Source: a virus
IMG/VR virus record: IMGVR_UViG_3300024520_000249
Location: 1 to 36,006 of that record
Direction: 5' to 3' (one strand)
Length of the DNA stretch: 36,006 nucleotides
A model generated the notes under the pieces. The model had not been told where the DNA came from and searched no databases. It saw only the letters and a program-made list of their open reading frames with translations. This document shows, piece after piece, positions 18,781 through 27,035 of this stretch (position 1 is its first letter; each line of letters starts with the position of its first letter). A program made the translations under genes and the position numbers.

Positions 18781-20007
18781 TTATACCGGGTTAGCCGGTC
18801 CTTGTAGCCCTTCGGGTGCTGTTAAAGCATCCAAATCTACCTGACCAGGTTCCGGTCCGCCTCCGCCAGCACCTTGTTTTGGCCGAGGTTTTGGATCTAT
18901 CTTGCTGAGAAGATCCGATTTCGCTCCTTCTTTTGCGTCTGTTATTGCTGCACGGACTTTTGAATCTCCTTTCCAAAGCATATATGCTACCTTGACTAAA
19001 TTTTCGTTGCTTTGCAACTGTTCCATCAAGGGAGCTACTCCGGCTTCATTTGGCGTTACCATTGTCTTAAAAACATCTGCGAACTCTGCTTTGTCAACTT
19101 TGTTGATCTGCAGACCATAAACGTCCTCAAGAGAATTAATAGCCGTTAACGATTCGGTAATCTGATTCGTTCTTTGTTGATTCGTTAAGTCTGTTTTAGC
19201 TTTGGTCTCTGCTGCTCTTGTTTGCTGTAAATTTTCTACAGCTTGAGCTTGTTGGGTGGAATACTCAGCCCTTAATTTGTCTGCTTCAAAATCAACCGCT
19301 CCTCTGCTATTCAAACTTTCGATGTTTTCAGCAATCTTCGCATCGTCCCACTTGTAAACGTCTTTAAAGTGTTGTTTGAGCAGATCCTCGGCTGGCATCT
19401 TGGCCACATCACTAAGGGTACTGTATTCCTGCATTATCTTGTCAAATTCAACACCCTCACCGAGGGCTTTTTGAATTCGTAATACGTCTGGATGTAATTG
19501 TTGTTCCGCAGCATACTGCATTACTTCCTGCATGAACTCAACATAATTTTCACCGGTTACGGTTTCGGGTACTTTAAAATCCTCCGGCAATCCCATTTTT
19601 GTTTTAAAATTTGCCAACACATCTTGCCACGGCTCATCTGTTGTCGGGCTTGGATCAGGATCAGGTGTCGGATCGGGTACAGGATCTGCCTGGGGATCAG
19701 GGGTGGGATCTGTTGCCGGTGCAGGATCGGCTTCTCCCGATGGCTTAACTTCAGGCATTGTTTTTGTCAAATCATCACCATGTATATGCGGTGCCGGATC
19801 TTGTTCGGGATCAAGGAGGTCTTCTTCTGATTGAGGTGCAGGATCAGGTGCTCCTGGTACAGGATCCTGATTAACATCAATCACTTCACTTCCTTCCGGT
19901 GCGGAAAGAGCATCGAGGTTAGGTGCTGCACTGGGATCGATTGTCGGTACAGGAACTGGCTCTTGGGCTGGTTCTGGTGCTGGATCTGGTTGTTTTGGTT
20001 CTGTCAT
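18781..20007 (-). CDS. Scaffold-type capsid assembly protein, Pro/Asp-rich
   Basis: I set the start at ATG 20007 (MTEPKQPDPAPEP, 408 residues); a TTG at 20049 would extend it by 14 basic residues but is less likely. Residues 1-145 are an acidic Pro/Asp/Ala repeat region (many DP and PDP units). Residues 145-350 are helical and charged, with a coiled-coil-like stretch about 250-300 rich in Gln, Ala and Glu. The C-terminus is Gly/Pro-rich. LDAL[ST]APEG occurs twice, at residues 31-39 and 392-400, almost at the two ends. Position between portal and capsid genes and the helical, acidic make-up fit a scaffold that organises procapsid assembly. No protease motif is visible. Confidence 0.75.
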   Translation of the reverse strand: MTEPKQPDPAPEPAQEPVPVPTIDPSAAPNLDALSAPEGSEVIDVNQDPVPGAPDPAPQSEEDLLDPEQDPAPHIHGDDLTKTMPEVKPSGEADPAPATDPTPDPQADPVPDPTPDPDPSPTTDEPWQDVLANFKTKMGLPEDFKVPETVTGENYVEFMQEVMQYAAEQQLHPDVLRIQKALGEGVEFDKIMQEYSTLSDVAKMPAEDLLKQHFKDVYKWDDAKIAENIESLNSRGAVDFEADKLRAEYSTQQAQAVENLQQTRAAETKAKTDLTNQQRTNQITESLTAINSLEDVYGLQINKVDKAEFADVFKTMVTPNEAGVAPLMEQLQSNENLVKVAYMLWKGDSKVRAAITDAKEGAKSDLLSKIDPKPRPKQGAGGGGPEPGQVDLDALTAPEGLQGPANPV

Positions 20008-20046
20008 TTTGGTAATTTTAGTTAACTTAGTTCTTGTTTCTGCGGT

Positions 20047-20054
20047 CAAATATA
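20047..20054 (-). promoter_or_regulatory. Possible -7 element upstream of the scaffold/capsid genes
   Basis: On the minus strand this reads TATATTTG, identical to the -7 box of the promoter at 34541. It lies 40 bp before the scaffold ATG. No TTTG or TTG is found 19-21 bp upstream, so it is a half-site only. It could provide extra transcription of scaffold and capsid genes. Confidence 0.25.
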
Positions 20055-20055
20055 G

Positions 20056-22581
20056 TTAATTTTTATCAGACACCTTTTCTGGTCTCTTTTTATTTCCCTC
20101 CTGAACATCATCAATAGTCGCCTCGATCCCCTTTATAGCAAGTTCAGTTTTACTTAATTCATATTCCATATTCGCTTGCCGTTTGTCTTCCTGAAGGAAG
20201 GCAGTTTCCATTTCCTGCTCATTGTCAATTTTCTGCTGACCTTGATTAGCTTCTACGCTTTGCTCTTGCTGTGCAAGACCTTGCTCTATATTAAATTTCT
20301 GTTTTTCCCAATCAAGTTTAGCGTGTTCTACATCAACAGACAATTGCTTTATGTCACCTTTTTGCTTTTCAAGAAGCATTTTAAACTCATTGTCGGCTTC
20401 TTTTTGCTGTACTACCATCTGGCTCCTGGCTTGCTCATCCTCCATATTATTTTTTCTGGAAATCTCAGTATATTTATCAACAGTTTTTTCCAGTTCACGT
20501 ATATTTTCAATACGGAACATTTTTACCATTTGGGCAAAATTCATTTCACCTTTCTGAAATGTACCAAAAGCAACCTGACGCATATCATTAATCAGTTTAT
20601 TCTCTTTGCCACTATCAGAAACAAATATATCATAGTCAGCCCGATTGATCTGACCTTTTGGAATATTAAGCAACTCCTGCCCCATATCACCAAGCACATA
20701 AGAACCCCTCTTTCCGTCCTTCCATGCAATCTTGCACAAATTAGCCAACCTGGTAAGAACTTCCTTTTTGACCTTATCGTGCTTGTAATACATAATCTCA
20801 GTGACCAAACTACTCATTTGAATGCTCTGCTCGGTAGTGCCTACCTGATCAGTGGGAGCCACTTCACCCATACGCTGACGAGAAACACCCATTACGTCAC
20901 CACATAAAGATTCCAGGTGATCGAGTACAGTTAAAAGATACTGAATGGATTGCCCAAGCGTATCATCAAACTGCTGGAACTGATTAAAGGTAGGTTGCCG
21001 GTTAAGCCCGGAGCGAACACTCTGTATCCAACCAATTCCCAATTTTCTCTGATATGTCCATTCGGTCATGCTCATTCCTTCGGGTTTCTGGCTCTTATCC
21101 ATAATGAACCCCTTTACGCCCGATAGAGCTATCCACAACTCTTTGTGGTAATGAACGAGGTTGTATAGTATCTGAATGTCCTTTGCTGCCCAAACAAGCG
21201 AATACGGACGCCTGGTATAATAATTAAACGCAGGCCCAACATAAGGAAGCTTAATGCGAGAATATCGATCTATACGCCTTACTACATTCTTTTTTCTGGT
21301 TCTGAGAAAAATATCCTGATCGATAACAACGCCCGCATACAAATCATTTATGTACCCCTTTTCCTTTTCCTCTCCTTTGTCTGGCCTGACTCTATCGCCA
21401 TCCTTCATTAGTTTAGTGAAGAATTTGCCTTCTTGATGGGGATTAGGTGACTTTTTGAATTCAAGTTTTCTCGGTGATTGCCAGTAACACATGGATACAC
21501 GAATTACATTTGCATAATCCTCAGCATTGCCATATAGCGTATCTGATCCACAACCATCAACTGAAGTATTCCCGGAGCCAATACTATTAGCACCGTGATT
21601 ATAGCCATAAGATCCGTAACCGTAACCTGATTGAGTGTTGATATAAGATGACCTCTTTTTGAGTTTTTCCATTGCCTCGAAGTCAATCTCGTCTCCCATC
21701 TCATCAACTATCTGATTGACACTCATCCATCGCTCTTCCATGCACCATTCTGCATCACCAACATCTGTAATTTCACTATCGCCACCATAATAAAATCCCA
21801 TGATATCTGTCTTCCTGGCAACAGGATCAGGCATCCCAGGCTCCCAATCAACATAATAATATTCCTTGTCAGTGATCACGCGATCTTCCATGCCCTGAGA
21901 AAACATCTGATGAAGTTCTTGGTTGGCAATAAGATATTGAACTCCTCTTTCAGATAAGACCTCAAGGAATTCCTTGTAATCATATTTAAACAGAAATTCC
22001 GTCTTCTCTAATTCGTCAGAAGAAAGGATCCGTTGATGATTAATTATGTAATCAGAATAGTCGAGTTGGGTGTTGATTTGTTCAACCTGCATTTGCATTT
22101 CAGGAGGAATTGGTTCTCCTGATTCTTGAAATTGAGCAACCTGTTGTTGAATTTGAGATTTTTGAATAGCAATTTCTTTTTGAGCAAGAGCATGTTGGTC
22201 GTGAATACCTTTGATGTTGGCAGTCATTTTACCAACGATGTATTCAAACTTCTTGTCTTCTTTGCTCTTAATGGAGGTGGTATCAATAGTATATGCACGA
22301 AAGCTGAATGGCCGCTTGGTTTCCTCACTAATCAAGCGATCACCTTTAGGACGAATAAGAGGAACAAAGCGAACCTTGGCAGGATATTCATAATCTCCCA
22401 CCTTTCTGAGATAATCATAGTTTGATTCTTCCTGAATACCATGCCAGATATCATAGCAGAACTTATCCCTGGCTTTTGATACACGACTGGTTTGAGACAT
22501 CTGTACAATGGAGGCACAGCACTTGATCATCCAGTCCTTGTCCTTCTTCCACTCTGGTATGTTTTGATTAGGCAATGGCAT
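20056..22581 (-). CDS. Portal protein
   Basis: This 841-residue protein follows TerL, its start codon lying inside the last codons of terL (14-bp overlap). The region CYDIWHGIQEESNYDYL and later YNLVHYHKELWIALSGVKGFIMDK resemble the clip/stem part of crAss-like portals. The motif GVSRQRMGEVAPTDQVGTTE followed by QS is a strong marker for portals of this group. The C-terminal 150 residues (about 690-841) are highly charged helix rich in Gln, Glu and Lys, consistent with the portal barrel or with a coiled coil. Function: dodecameric DNA channel at one capsid vertex, and the docking site for TerL and the neck rings. Confidence 0.9.
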   Translation of the reverse strand: MPLPNQNIPEWKKDKDWMIKCCASIVQMSQTSRVSKARDKFCYDIWHGIQEESNYDYLRKVGDYEYPAKVRFVPLIRPKGDRLISEETKRPFSFRAYTIDTTSIKSKEDKKFEYIVGKMTANIKGIHDQHALAQKEIAIQKSQIQQQVAQFQESGEPIPPEMQMQVEQINTQLDYSDYIINHQRILSSDELEKTEFLFKYDYKEFLEVLSERGVQYLIANQELHQMFSQGMEDRVITDKEYYYVDWEPGMPDPVARKTDIMGFYYGGDSEITDVGDAEWCMEERWMSVNQIVDEMGDEIDFEAMEKLKKRSSYINTQSGYGYGSYGYNHGANSIGSGNTSVDGCGSDTLYGNAEDYANVIRVSMCYWQSPRKLEFKKSPNPHQEGKFFTKLMKDGDRVRPDKGEEKEKGYINDLYAGVVIDQDIFLRTRKKNVVRRIDRYSRIKLPYVGPAFNYYTRRPYSLVWAAKDIQILYNLVHYHKELWIALSGVKGFIMDKSQKPEGMSMTEWTYQRKLGIGWIQSVRSGLNRQPTFNQFQQFDDTLGQSIQYLLTVLDHLESLCGDVMGVSRQRMGEVAPTDQVGTTEQSIQMSSLVTEIMYYKHDKVKKEVLTRLANLCKIAWKDGKRGSYVLGDMGQELLNIPKGQINRADYDIFVSDSGKENKLINDMRQVAFGTFQKGEMNFAQMVKMFRIENIRELEKTVDKYTEISRKNNMEDEQARSQMVVQQKEADNEFKMLLEKQKGDIKQLSVDVEHAKLDWEKQKFNIEQGLAQQEQSVEANQGQQKIDNEQEMETAFLQEDKRQANMEYELSKTELAIKGIEATIDDVQEGNKKRPEKVSDKN

Positions 22582-24475
22582 TGGCTACTGGTTTTTCTTT
22601 TTCTATTGATTTTTCAAATCCTCGCTCAAAGTTACCATGTTTTGAACTCTTGTAATACAGAAAATCGTTTTTCGGTTTCTTGTCAACTTTCTTGATTTGT
22701 ATATCTATATCGTCAAGCATGTGTACTATTGCGAGAGATGAGGATATTGTAATGTCACAATTATATTTAGGATCCTTACGAAACTTAATCGCTTTTTCAA
22801 TCTGAACCAGATCAAACATATTCTCAACATTCTTTTCGATATAATCCCGATAAGAAAGCATCCAGAAATCCTTAGTAGATGGATCAATTCCATATCGATT
22901 AGAAGCCTTGCTGTCCTTCGTATTTGAATAGGCAATCATTGGGCGTAATTTCAAATAACCTTCAAAACCATTTCGCTTATACCAATCAAAGATAAGAATG
23001 TTTGACCACTCAATAAGATTAGGGGCCTTGTAATACATGCAAAGTTTCGCTGTTGTTTCATAAAATTCATTTGCTTCAGGAGGCCTTCCGGTGTACCTGG
23101 CGACAAACATTCTTGATGTTGCTTCGGCATTTCTGAATGTTTTGATAATAGAACAAGAACCCTCCGATGAAGATGTCTCAGCACTATCCCTATCATAACT
23201 ATCAGTGCCGGCTTTATACAAATTCAAAAACACCTCTTTGTTCTCGTCACGCTCCGGATGTTCCATAATTAAAACATCGCCATCATCATCATTATAAAAT
23301 TCTGCATCTGTTATCACACCAAGTTCGTTCTTCACCCATCTTAATCTTCCAAGATCGGGCATTGCCCTGAGTTTCTTATTGTTTTTAATTCTTGCAAATT
23401 GCTCATTAAGCTTTGCCTGGTTAAACATATTCCCGCCGGTTCTCATAAACGCCTCATCCGGAATCAACGGCATCTGCGTTATCTCAGTAATAAACGCATT
23501 GGCTTTTGTTGATTTGCGGGCCCTTTCACGATTTTCCAGTATCTTTTTAGTTGAAGCATCCTTGTCGCTGTTGCCATCCCTGTCAATGATAAAGTATTTC
23601 CATCCCGGAACAAAATAACCGGTTGGCTCTCCACCTACATCGTAATTATTTTTATACGATATCATATTGTAAGCATCGGGATTATAAAATATTTCTTCAA
23701 GATCAGCAGCTCCTTTTTCCATATCGCCTCCGGTGCCTACGATAATTGCAAGACCGGTTGCCACTCCTTCTGCCTCAAGTGCCGGTTGAATATATTTGAA
23801 TGATTCAATAAGCCCGGGAAACTTTCCGCCCTCTTCAAAGTAAATAAGGGAAGGGGATAATCCGATGGTAGCTTGTGGATTATTATGAGATGTCCTGTTG
23901 TACACCTCGCTTTGATAACCTCTCCATTCCGGAGTACCGTTGACGATTACCTTATACCTGGACTGAATAAACTCAAGCTTATCCGGGTTTCTTCTCTTGT
24001 AGAATTCCGTATCATTCAAACTGTTTAGACCACGCAAAACCATCCTCATGGTTGCGTTGGAATACTTTTCTTCTCCCGCAGTAATTACCGTTTGAGAATG
24101 AGGAAACAAACTAAACTCCCTCCCCATGATAGAGGCGTGCTTCTCAGAGAAACCAGATTGCCTTCTCTTTACCACACACATATGCTTTCCTTGAATTCTG
24201 CATTGATCAAGAGCATCAAAATACTCAAGATCCATATCAAGAAATCTTGGGGATATGAGAGTTTTTCTTCCTCCTCTTTTTTTTGTTCCGCGAATCTTCC
24301 AGAAATTCAAATACCAATAATAATCACCGGTTATCTTTGTTCCGGCAACAGAATAACCATTCAAGCAACGATCACGCTGTTCTTTCCACCATAACTGATA
24401 CTCTACGGACTTAGGATGTGCTCCGGTAATACCGTATTTAACTACTGGCGAAAAGTATTCTGTGTTGGTAAACAT
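22568..24475 (-). CDS. terL: Terminase large subunit (DNA packaging ATPase/nuclease)
   Basis: Start chosen at ATG 24475 (635 residues), which overlaps the previous stop by one base (TGATG); a GTG one codon earlier is possible. The ATPase half has a Walker A variant RRQSGFSE (residues 104-111) lacking the usual GK[ST], as often in TerL. Walker B is SLIYFEEG (209-216), with the catalytic Glu in place, and motif III is IIVGTGGD (244-251). The nuclease half contains YKAGTDSYDRD, the first Asp of the RNase H-like fold, followed by SSEGSC. The protein powers DNA translocation through the portal and cuts concatemers. A small subunit is not recognised in the window. Confidence 0.93.
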   Translation of the reverse strand: MFTNTEYFSPVVKYGITGAHPKSVEYQLWWKEQRDRCLNGYSVAGTKITGDYYWYLNFWKIRGTKKRGGRKTLISPRFLDMDLEYFDALDQCRIQGKHMCVVKRRQSGFSEKHASIMGREFSLFPHSQTVITAGEEKYSNATMRMVLRGLNSLNDTEFYKRRNPDKLEFIQSRYKVIVNGTPEWRGYQSEVYNRTSHNNPQATIGLSPSLIYFEEGGKFPGLIESFKYIQPALEAEGVATGLAIIVGTGGDMEKGAADLEEIFYNPDAYNMISYKNNYDVGGEPTGYFVPGWKYFIIDRDGNSDKDASTKKILENRERARKSTKANAFITEITQMPLIPDEAFMRTGGNMFNQAKLNEQFARIKNNKKLRAMPDLGRLRWVKNELGVITDAEFYNDDDGDVLIMEHPERDENKEVFLNLYKAGTDSYDRDSAETSSSEGSCSIIKTFRNAEATSRMFVARYTGRPPEANEFYETTAKLCMYYKAPNLIEWSNILIFDWYKRNGFEGYLKLRPMIAYSNTKDSKASNRYGIDPSTKDFWMLSYRDYIEKNVENMFDLVQIEKAIKFRKDPKYNCDITISSSLAIVHMLDDIDIQIKKVDKKPKNDFLYYKSSKHGNFERGFEKSIEKEKPVANAIA

Positions 24476-24906
24476 CACTTAATTAACTTATAAGTTAAGT
24501 AAGAACCTATAAAAGCAGAACCAACTGCAAATACGATTCTTGTAACTTTAAGTTTCTTGATTTTCTTTTCTTTCCTGATTAACTGCAACTGCAGATTCTC
24601 GGATATTTTTTCATGGTCATCAATTATTGCCTGCTGAAGATCTATCTGATCACCTAAATTAATAATCTGATCTTCTTTGACAATTACCAATGATCGGTAA
24701 TTATTATTCTGAGAAAAAAGGGTGTCGCTTAGCTCTTGATATTCATATTTTGTGACAATGATGCCATTTATCTTCCGGGCTTGTCCGATTGATATTATGA
24801 CACAAGTATCACCATCAATGATTATCTTCTTTGGATAACTCTGCTGAGAGAAACCCGATAGTCCCATCAGCATTAAGAGTGCGAATGTTGTTGCGAATAA
24901 CTTCAT
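24475..24906 (-). CDS. Secreted/membrane coiled-coil protein, spanin-like partner
   Basis: This 143-residue protein starts with a signal sequence (KLFATTFALLMLMGLSGFS) followed by QQSYPKKIIIDGDTCV. A coiled-coil-like segment spans about residues 75-120, and a C-terminal hydrophobic helix (TRIVFAVGSAFIGSYLTYKL) follows. Its first 31 codons overlap the upstream coiled-coil gene in another frame, the arrangement of nested i-/o-spanin genes. There is no cysteine at the signal cleavage site, so it is not a lipoprotein as classical o-spanins are. The C-terminal anchor with a secreted N-terminus recalls unimolecular or membrane-anchored spanins. It sits next to terL at the end of the lysis cassette. 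Confidence 0.7.
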   Translation of the reverse strand: MKLFATTFALLMLMGLSGFSQQSYPKKIIIDGDTCVIISIGQARKINGIIVTKYEYQELSDTLFSQNNNYRSLVIVKEDQIINLGDQIDLQQAIIDDHEKISENLQLQLIRKEKKIKKLKVTRIVFAVGSAFIGSYLTYKLIK

Positions 24907-25168
24907 ATTTCTTGTGTATGATTTCTGGATTTTCTTCTTGTCTGGCGATTACCGCCTGAAGCGAATCTGATCGCTGCTCTAAGCTGACATATTCAACCTT
25001 TTTGAATTCGAGCTGTTCCTGGGTTATCCGGATGCTTTCTTTTAATCTTGCATTCTCCTCAATAAATTCAGTGTCCGTTTTCGGATCCTGAATCCACAAG
25101 TACACGTTCAATCCTAAAGACAGAACACACAATATGCAAAGAACAATATGACCTTTATTTACCATCAT
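24815..25168 (-). CDS. Rz-like inner-membrane spanin candidate
   Basis: This 117-residue protein has one N-terminal transmembrane helix (residues about 7-26, IVLCILCVLSLGLNVYLW) and then a periplasmic-type coiled coil rich in Glu, Gln and Arg. It ends in YEVIRNNIRTLNADGTIGFLSAEL, a pattern I associate with Rz-like proteins of Bacteroidota phages. This is i-spanin topology. It overlaps the upstream gene by 4 bp (ATGA) and the downstream membrane protein by 92 bp in a different frame. Expected role: linking inner and outer membranes for the last step of lysis. Function is inferred from topology and gene order. Confidence 0.75.
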   Translation of the reverse strand: MMVNKGHIVLCILCVLSLGLNVYLWIQDPKTDTEFIEENARLKESIRITQEQLEFKKVEYVSLEQRSDSLQAVIARQEENPEIIHKKYEVIRNNIRTLNADGTIGFLSAELSKEDNH

Positions 25169-25392
25169 TCTGGTAAAATCTGGCCGTCTTCATCATATCC
25201 TTCATCATAATATTCGTCATAATAAGGATCTTCTGGATATCCCTCATCTTCTGATGTCAGTGCCCAATAGAAAAACCAAACAACCAACAAAATGAGCATA
25301 ACCCACCAATGCTTTTTAAATATCTTGCCAATCTTAGTCAAGATACTATCAACAGTATCTAATCCTTTGTCTGCCTTTTTAAGATCAGTCAT
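25165..25392 (-). CDS. Small membrane protein with acidic Tyr-rich tail (lysis cassette)
   Basis: This 75-residue protein has a basic N-terminus, a single hydrophobic span at about residues 29-45 (WWVMLILLVVWFFYWAL), and an acidic tail dense in Asp, Glu and Tyr (PEDPYYDEYYDEGYDEDG) ending GQILPE. It may be a holin-like or accessory lysis protein. The end GQILP matches the GQVLP near the C-terminus of the upstream two-span protein. Start at 25392 overlaps that gene's stop by one base. Family unknown. Confidence 0.65.
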   Translation of the reverse strand: MTDLKKADKGLDTVDSILTKIGKIFKKHWWVMLILLVVWFFYWALTSEDEGYPEDPYYDEYYDEGYDEDGQILPE

Positions 25393-25601
25393 TACTGTGT
25401 TTTTGGCAAAACCTGACCATTCTTATTAGTACCGCTTGGTCTGCTTGTTTCGCCCCATAAATACATATACAACGGAGCATTAAGAGCAGCCAATCCGGTT
25501 CCAAGAGCCATAAGATCTACTCCTTTGTAGATTCCATAGGCAAAAATCAAAAAGTTTACAATCAAGACAATTGTCATTGACTTCATGCGTTTGCTTTTCA
25601 T
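25392..25601 (-). CDS. Small two-span membrane protein, candidate holin
   Basis: This 69-residue protein has a short basic start (MKSKRMKS), a hydrophobic helix at about 9-24 (MTIVLIVNFLIFAYGI), and a second at about 30-49 (MALGTGLAALNAPLYMYLWG). A polar tail, GETSRPSGTNKNGQVLPKTQ, follows. Size, two spans and position just after the candidate endolysin fit a class II holin. The GLAALNAPLYMYLWGE[TS]xRPS pattern is familiar from small Bacteroidota-phage membrane proteins, though their role is mostly unproven. Overlaps the endolysin-candidate gene by 4 bp. Confidence 0.65.
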   Translation of the reverse strand: MKSKRMKSMTIVLIVNFLIFAYGIYKGVDLMALGTGLAALNAPLYMYLWGETSRPSGTNKNGQVLPKTQ

Positions 25602-26203
25602 ATCAAATCTTTTTCTTCGATTAATGTATACGTGAAACTGTTGCCGTAAAGCTTTTCAGCTTGCTTGCACCAGTAAATAAAGTCATCATATTCATCAGGA
25701 TCATTTCTTACCTGACAACCGGCACTCCATTTGTCCACTTGAACACTTTCCCATTTAGAGTTAGCACGATGTTGATTGATTCCAAAAAAACCGGTTTCTT
25801 CTTTTGCGGTATCAAAATCAAGTTCCTTGTCCTTGTCATCATCACGAAGGACAGTAACTTTTTTACGTTGAGTGAGAGCATCATATTTACCCTGGTGAAG
25901 ACCTAACTGCCAGCATCCACGATACTGTCCTGGCTTTAATATAGCAGTTCCGAGTTTGTTGAGTGGATGCTCTAACCAATAAGTTCCGGGATCAGTGGTG
26001 CCGGTATGGACATGGAAATACCATGATCCACTATATTTCCACATGACAACAAAAAGATCATCGAATGAATTGGGTTCCCTGGAAATGGCACGAATTCCGA
26101 TGATGTTGAGGTTGTATTCTTGGGTATCGTTCTCAAAAATGACATAACCTTTCGCTTTAAGCGTTTCGATTAATTGATCTGCTGATAAGTCTGATGGTCT
26201 CAT
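25598..26203 (-). CDS. Candidate endolysin, L,D-transpeptidase (YkuD)-like
   Basis: This 201-residue protein has no signal peptide. Residues 138-167 contain GFFGINQHRA (His145) and, after VQVDKW, SAGCQVRN (Cys163). This His...S-x-G-C arrangement is the core of YkuD-type L,D-transpeptidase folds (HG...S-H-G-C-[IV]-R). The upstream part includes GSWYFHVHTGTTDPGTYWLEHP and GCWQLGLHQGKYDAL, giving other conserved Trp/His/Gly positions that may form the substrate groove. It lies within a cassette of small membrane proteins and spanin candidates, so a peptidoglycan-cutting role is likely. Catalytic assignment is inference; the fold could be a divergent cysteine peptidase instead. Confidence 0.65.
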   Translation of the reverse strand: MRPSDLSADQLIETLKAKGYVIFENDTQEYNLNIIGIRAISREPNSFDDLFVVMWKYSGSWYFHVHTGTTDPGTYWLEHPLNKLGTAILKPGQYRGCWQLGLHQGKYDALTQRKKVTVLRDDDKDKELDFDTAKEETGFFGINQHRANSKWESVQVDKWSAGCQVRNDPDEYDDFIYWCKQAEKLYGNSFTYTLIEEKDLI

Positions 26204-26652
26204 GATTGTGGAGTTGTTGGCTCTATTGGTGTTTCTCGTGGGGATTCATGTTCCATTGGAGGAGCAACTTCGGTGTTATCTGTAATTAAATAATCAAAAA
26301 GCAAATGCATATTTGGGATTCCTCCCAGTTTTTCAGTAGATTCAAGAAATTCGCTGAGTTTGATTTCTTGTAATGTGATATCGACATCCTGATTCATTAA
26401 CTCCATATATTCATGATTGAAAATCTTTTGATTTTCGGGAGTTACTTCAGAAATTCCATTTTCATTTTTTTCCCCATATTGATCAACCAATTTCAATCGA
26501 ACTTGTTCGACAACTTCAAGTTCATTAACAAGCACCTTCCTGTTTTTTGAAAGAGCAAGCATGATCTTAACACTTAAATTCAGGTCTTCTTTGGTTGCGA
26601 TGGCATCTATGACGCCAACAAGAGCATTTACTGTTCCGTTTGATAGTTTCAT
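26200..26652 (-). CDS. Phage protein of DUF1617 type (uncertain)
   Basis: This 150-residue protein begins MKLSNGTVNALVGVIDAIAT and continues with a helical stretch KIMLALSKNRKVLVNELE, then YGEKNENG; this order resembles the DUF1617 family of phage proteins. The C-terminal 25 residues are Pro/Thr/Glu-rich (HESPRETPIEPTTPQS) and likely disordered. It overlaps the endolysin-candidate gene by 4 bp. The function of DUF1617 is unknown. The assignment is a pattern match only, so treat it as tentative. Confidence 0.6.
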   Translation of the reverse strand: MKLSNGTVNALVGVIDAIATKEDLNLSVKIMLALSKNRKVLVNELEVVEQVRLKLVDQYGEKNENGISEVTPENQKIFNHEYMELMNQDVDITLQEIKLSEFLESTEKLGGIPNMHLLFDYLITDNTEVAPPMEHESPRETPIEPTTPQS

Positions 26653-26678
26653 AATCTTTAGTCTGTTTTTCTGGTTAA

Positions 26679-27035
26679 TTATTTGTCTTTGATATCAATA
26701 AGCAATAGTAGTATTTTTTGCATATCGTCTTGTTGTTTATCTGCATTTTCTTTTATCAACAGATTAATGGCTTCGATATCAGTATTGATATTCTTAATGC
26801 TTTGCTTCATTTGAATGACCTCTCCTTCGATCCTAACCGGCCTGGCTTCTGCTTTCTTAACAGTATCTTCAAGAACAGCAAATTCCTTTTTCATCTCAGG
26901 AACCGTCTTTGTTACCACCTCATAGGTATCAAAAGCAAAAACAATAAGTATCCCAACGGCACCTATTGTTAATGTCACAAGAGCAGTAATGGATTTATCC
27001 CTTACTTGCTTCCAGAATGTTTTGCCATTGTTCAT
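26679..27035 (-). CDS. Membrane-anchored coiled-coil protein
   Basis: This 118-residue protein has an N-terminal basic patch, a hydrophobic span at about 13-35 (ITALVTLTIGAVGILIVFAF) and a long coiled-coil-like helix to the end. The topology (single N-terminal anchor, long helix) is like an i-spanin or a holin-accessory protein. A separate Rz-like gene already exists at 24815, so a second membrane coiled-coil is notable. It shares its start with the upstream stop (one-base overlap at 27035). Confidence 0.6.
   Translation of the reverse strand: MNNGKTFWKQVRDKSITALVTLTIGAVGILIVFAFDTYEVVTKTVPEMKKEFAVLEDTVKKAEARPVRIEGEVIQMKQSIKNINTDIEAINLLIKENADKQQDDMQKILLLLIDIKDK

Noticed and set aside
18781-20049. 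Longer scaffold reading from TTG at 20049
   Set aside because: TTG start, and the extra residues are basic and unlike the Pro/Asp region; ATG at 20007 has a typical A-rich leader.
20176-20907. 243-codon open frame on the plus strand, opposite the portal gene
   Set aside because: It is antisense to a clear portal gene, is rich in Leu/Phe/His/Ile as expected from the reverse of Lys/Glu/Gln codons, and has no start context or conserved motif.
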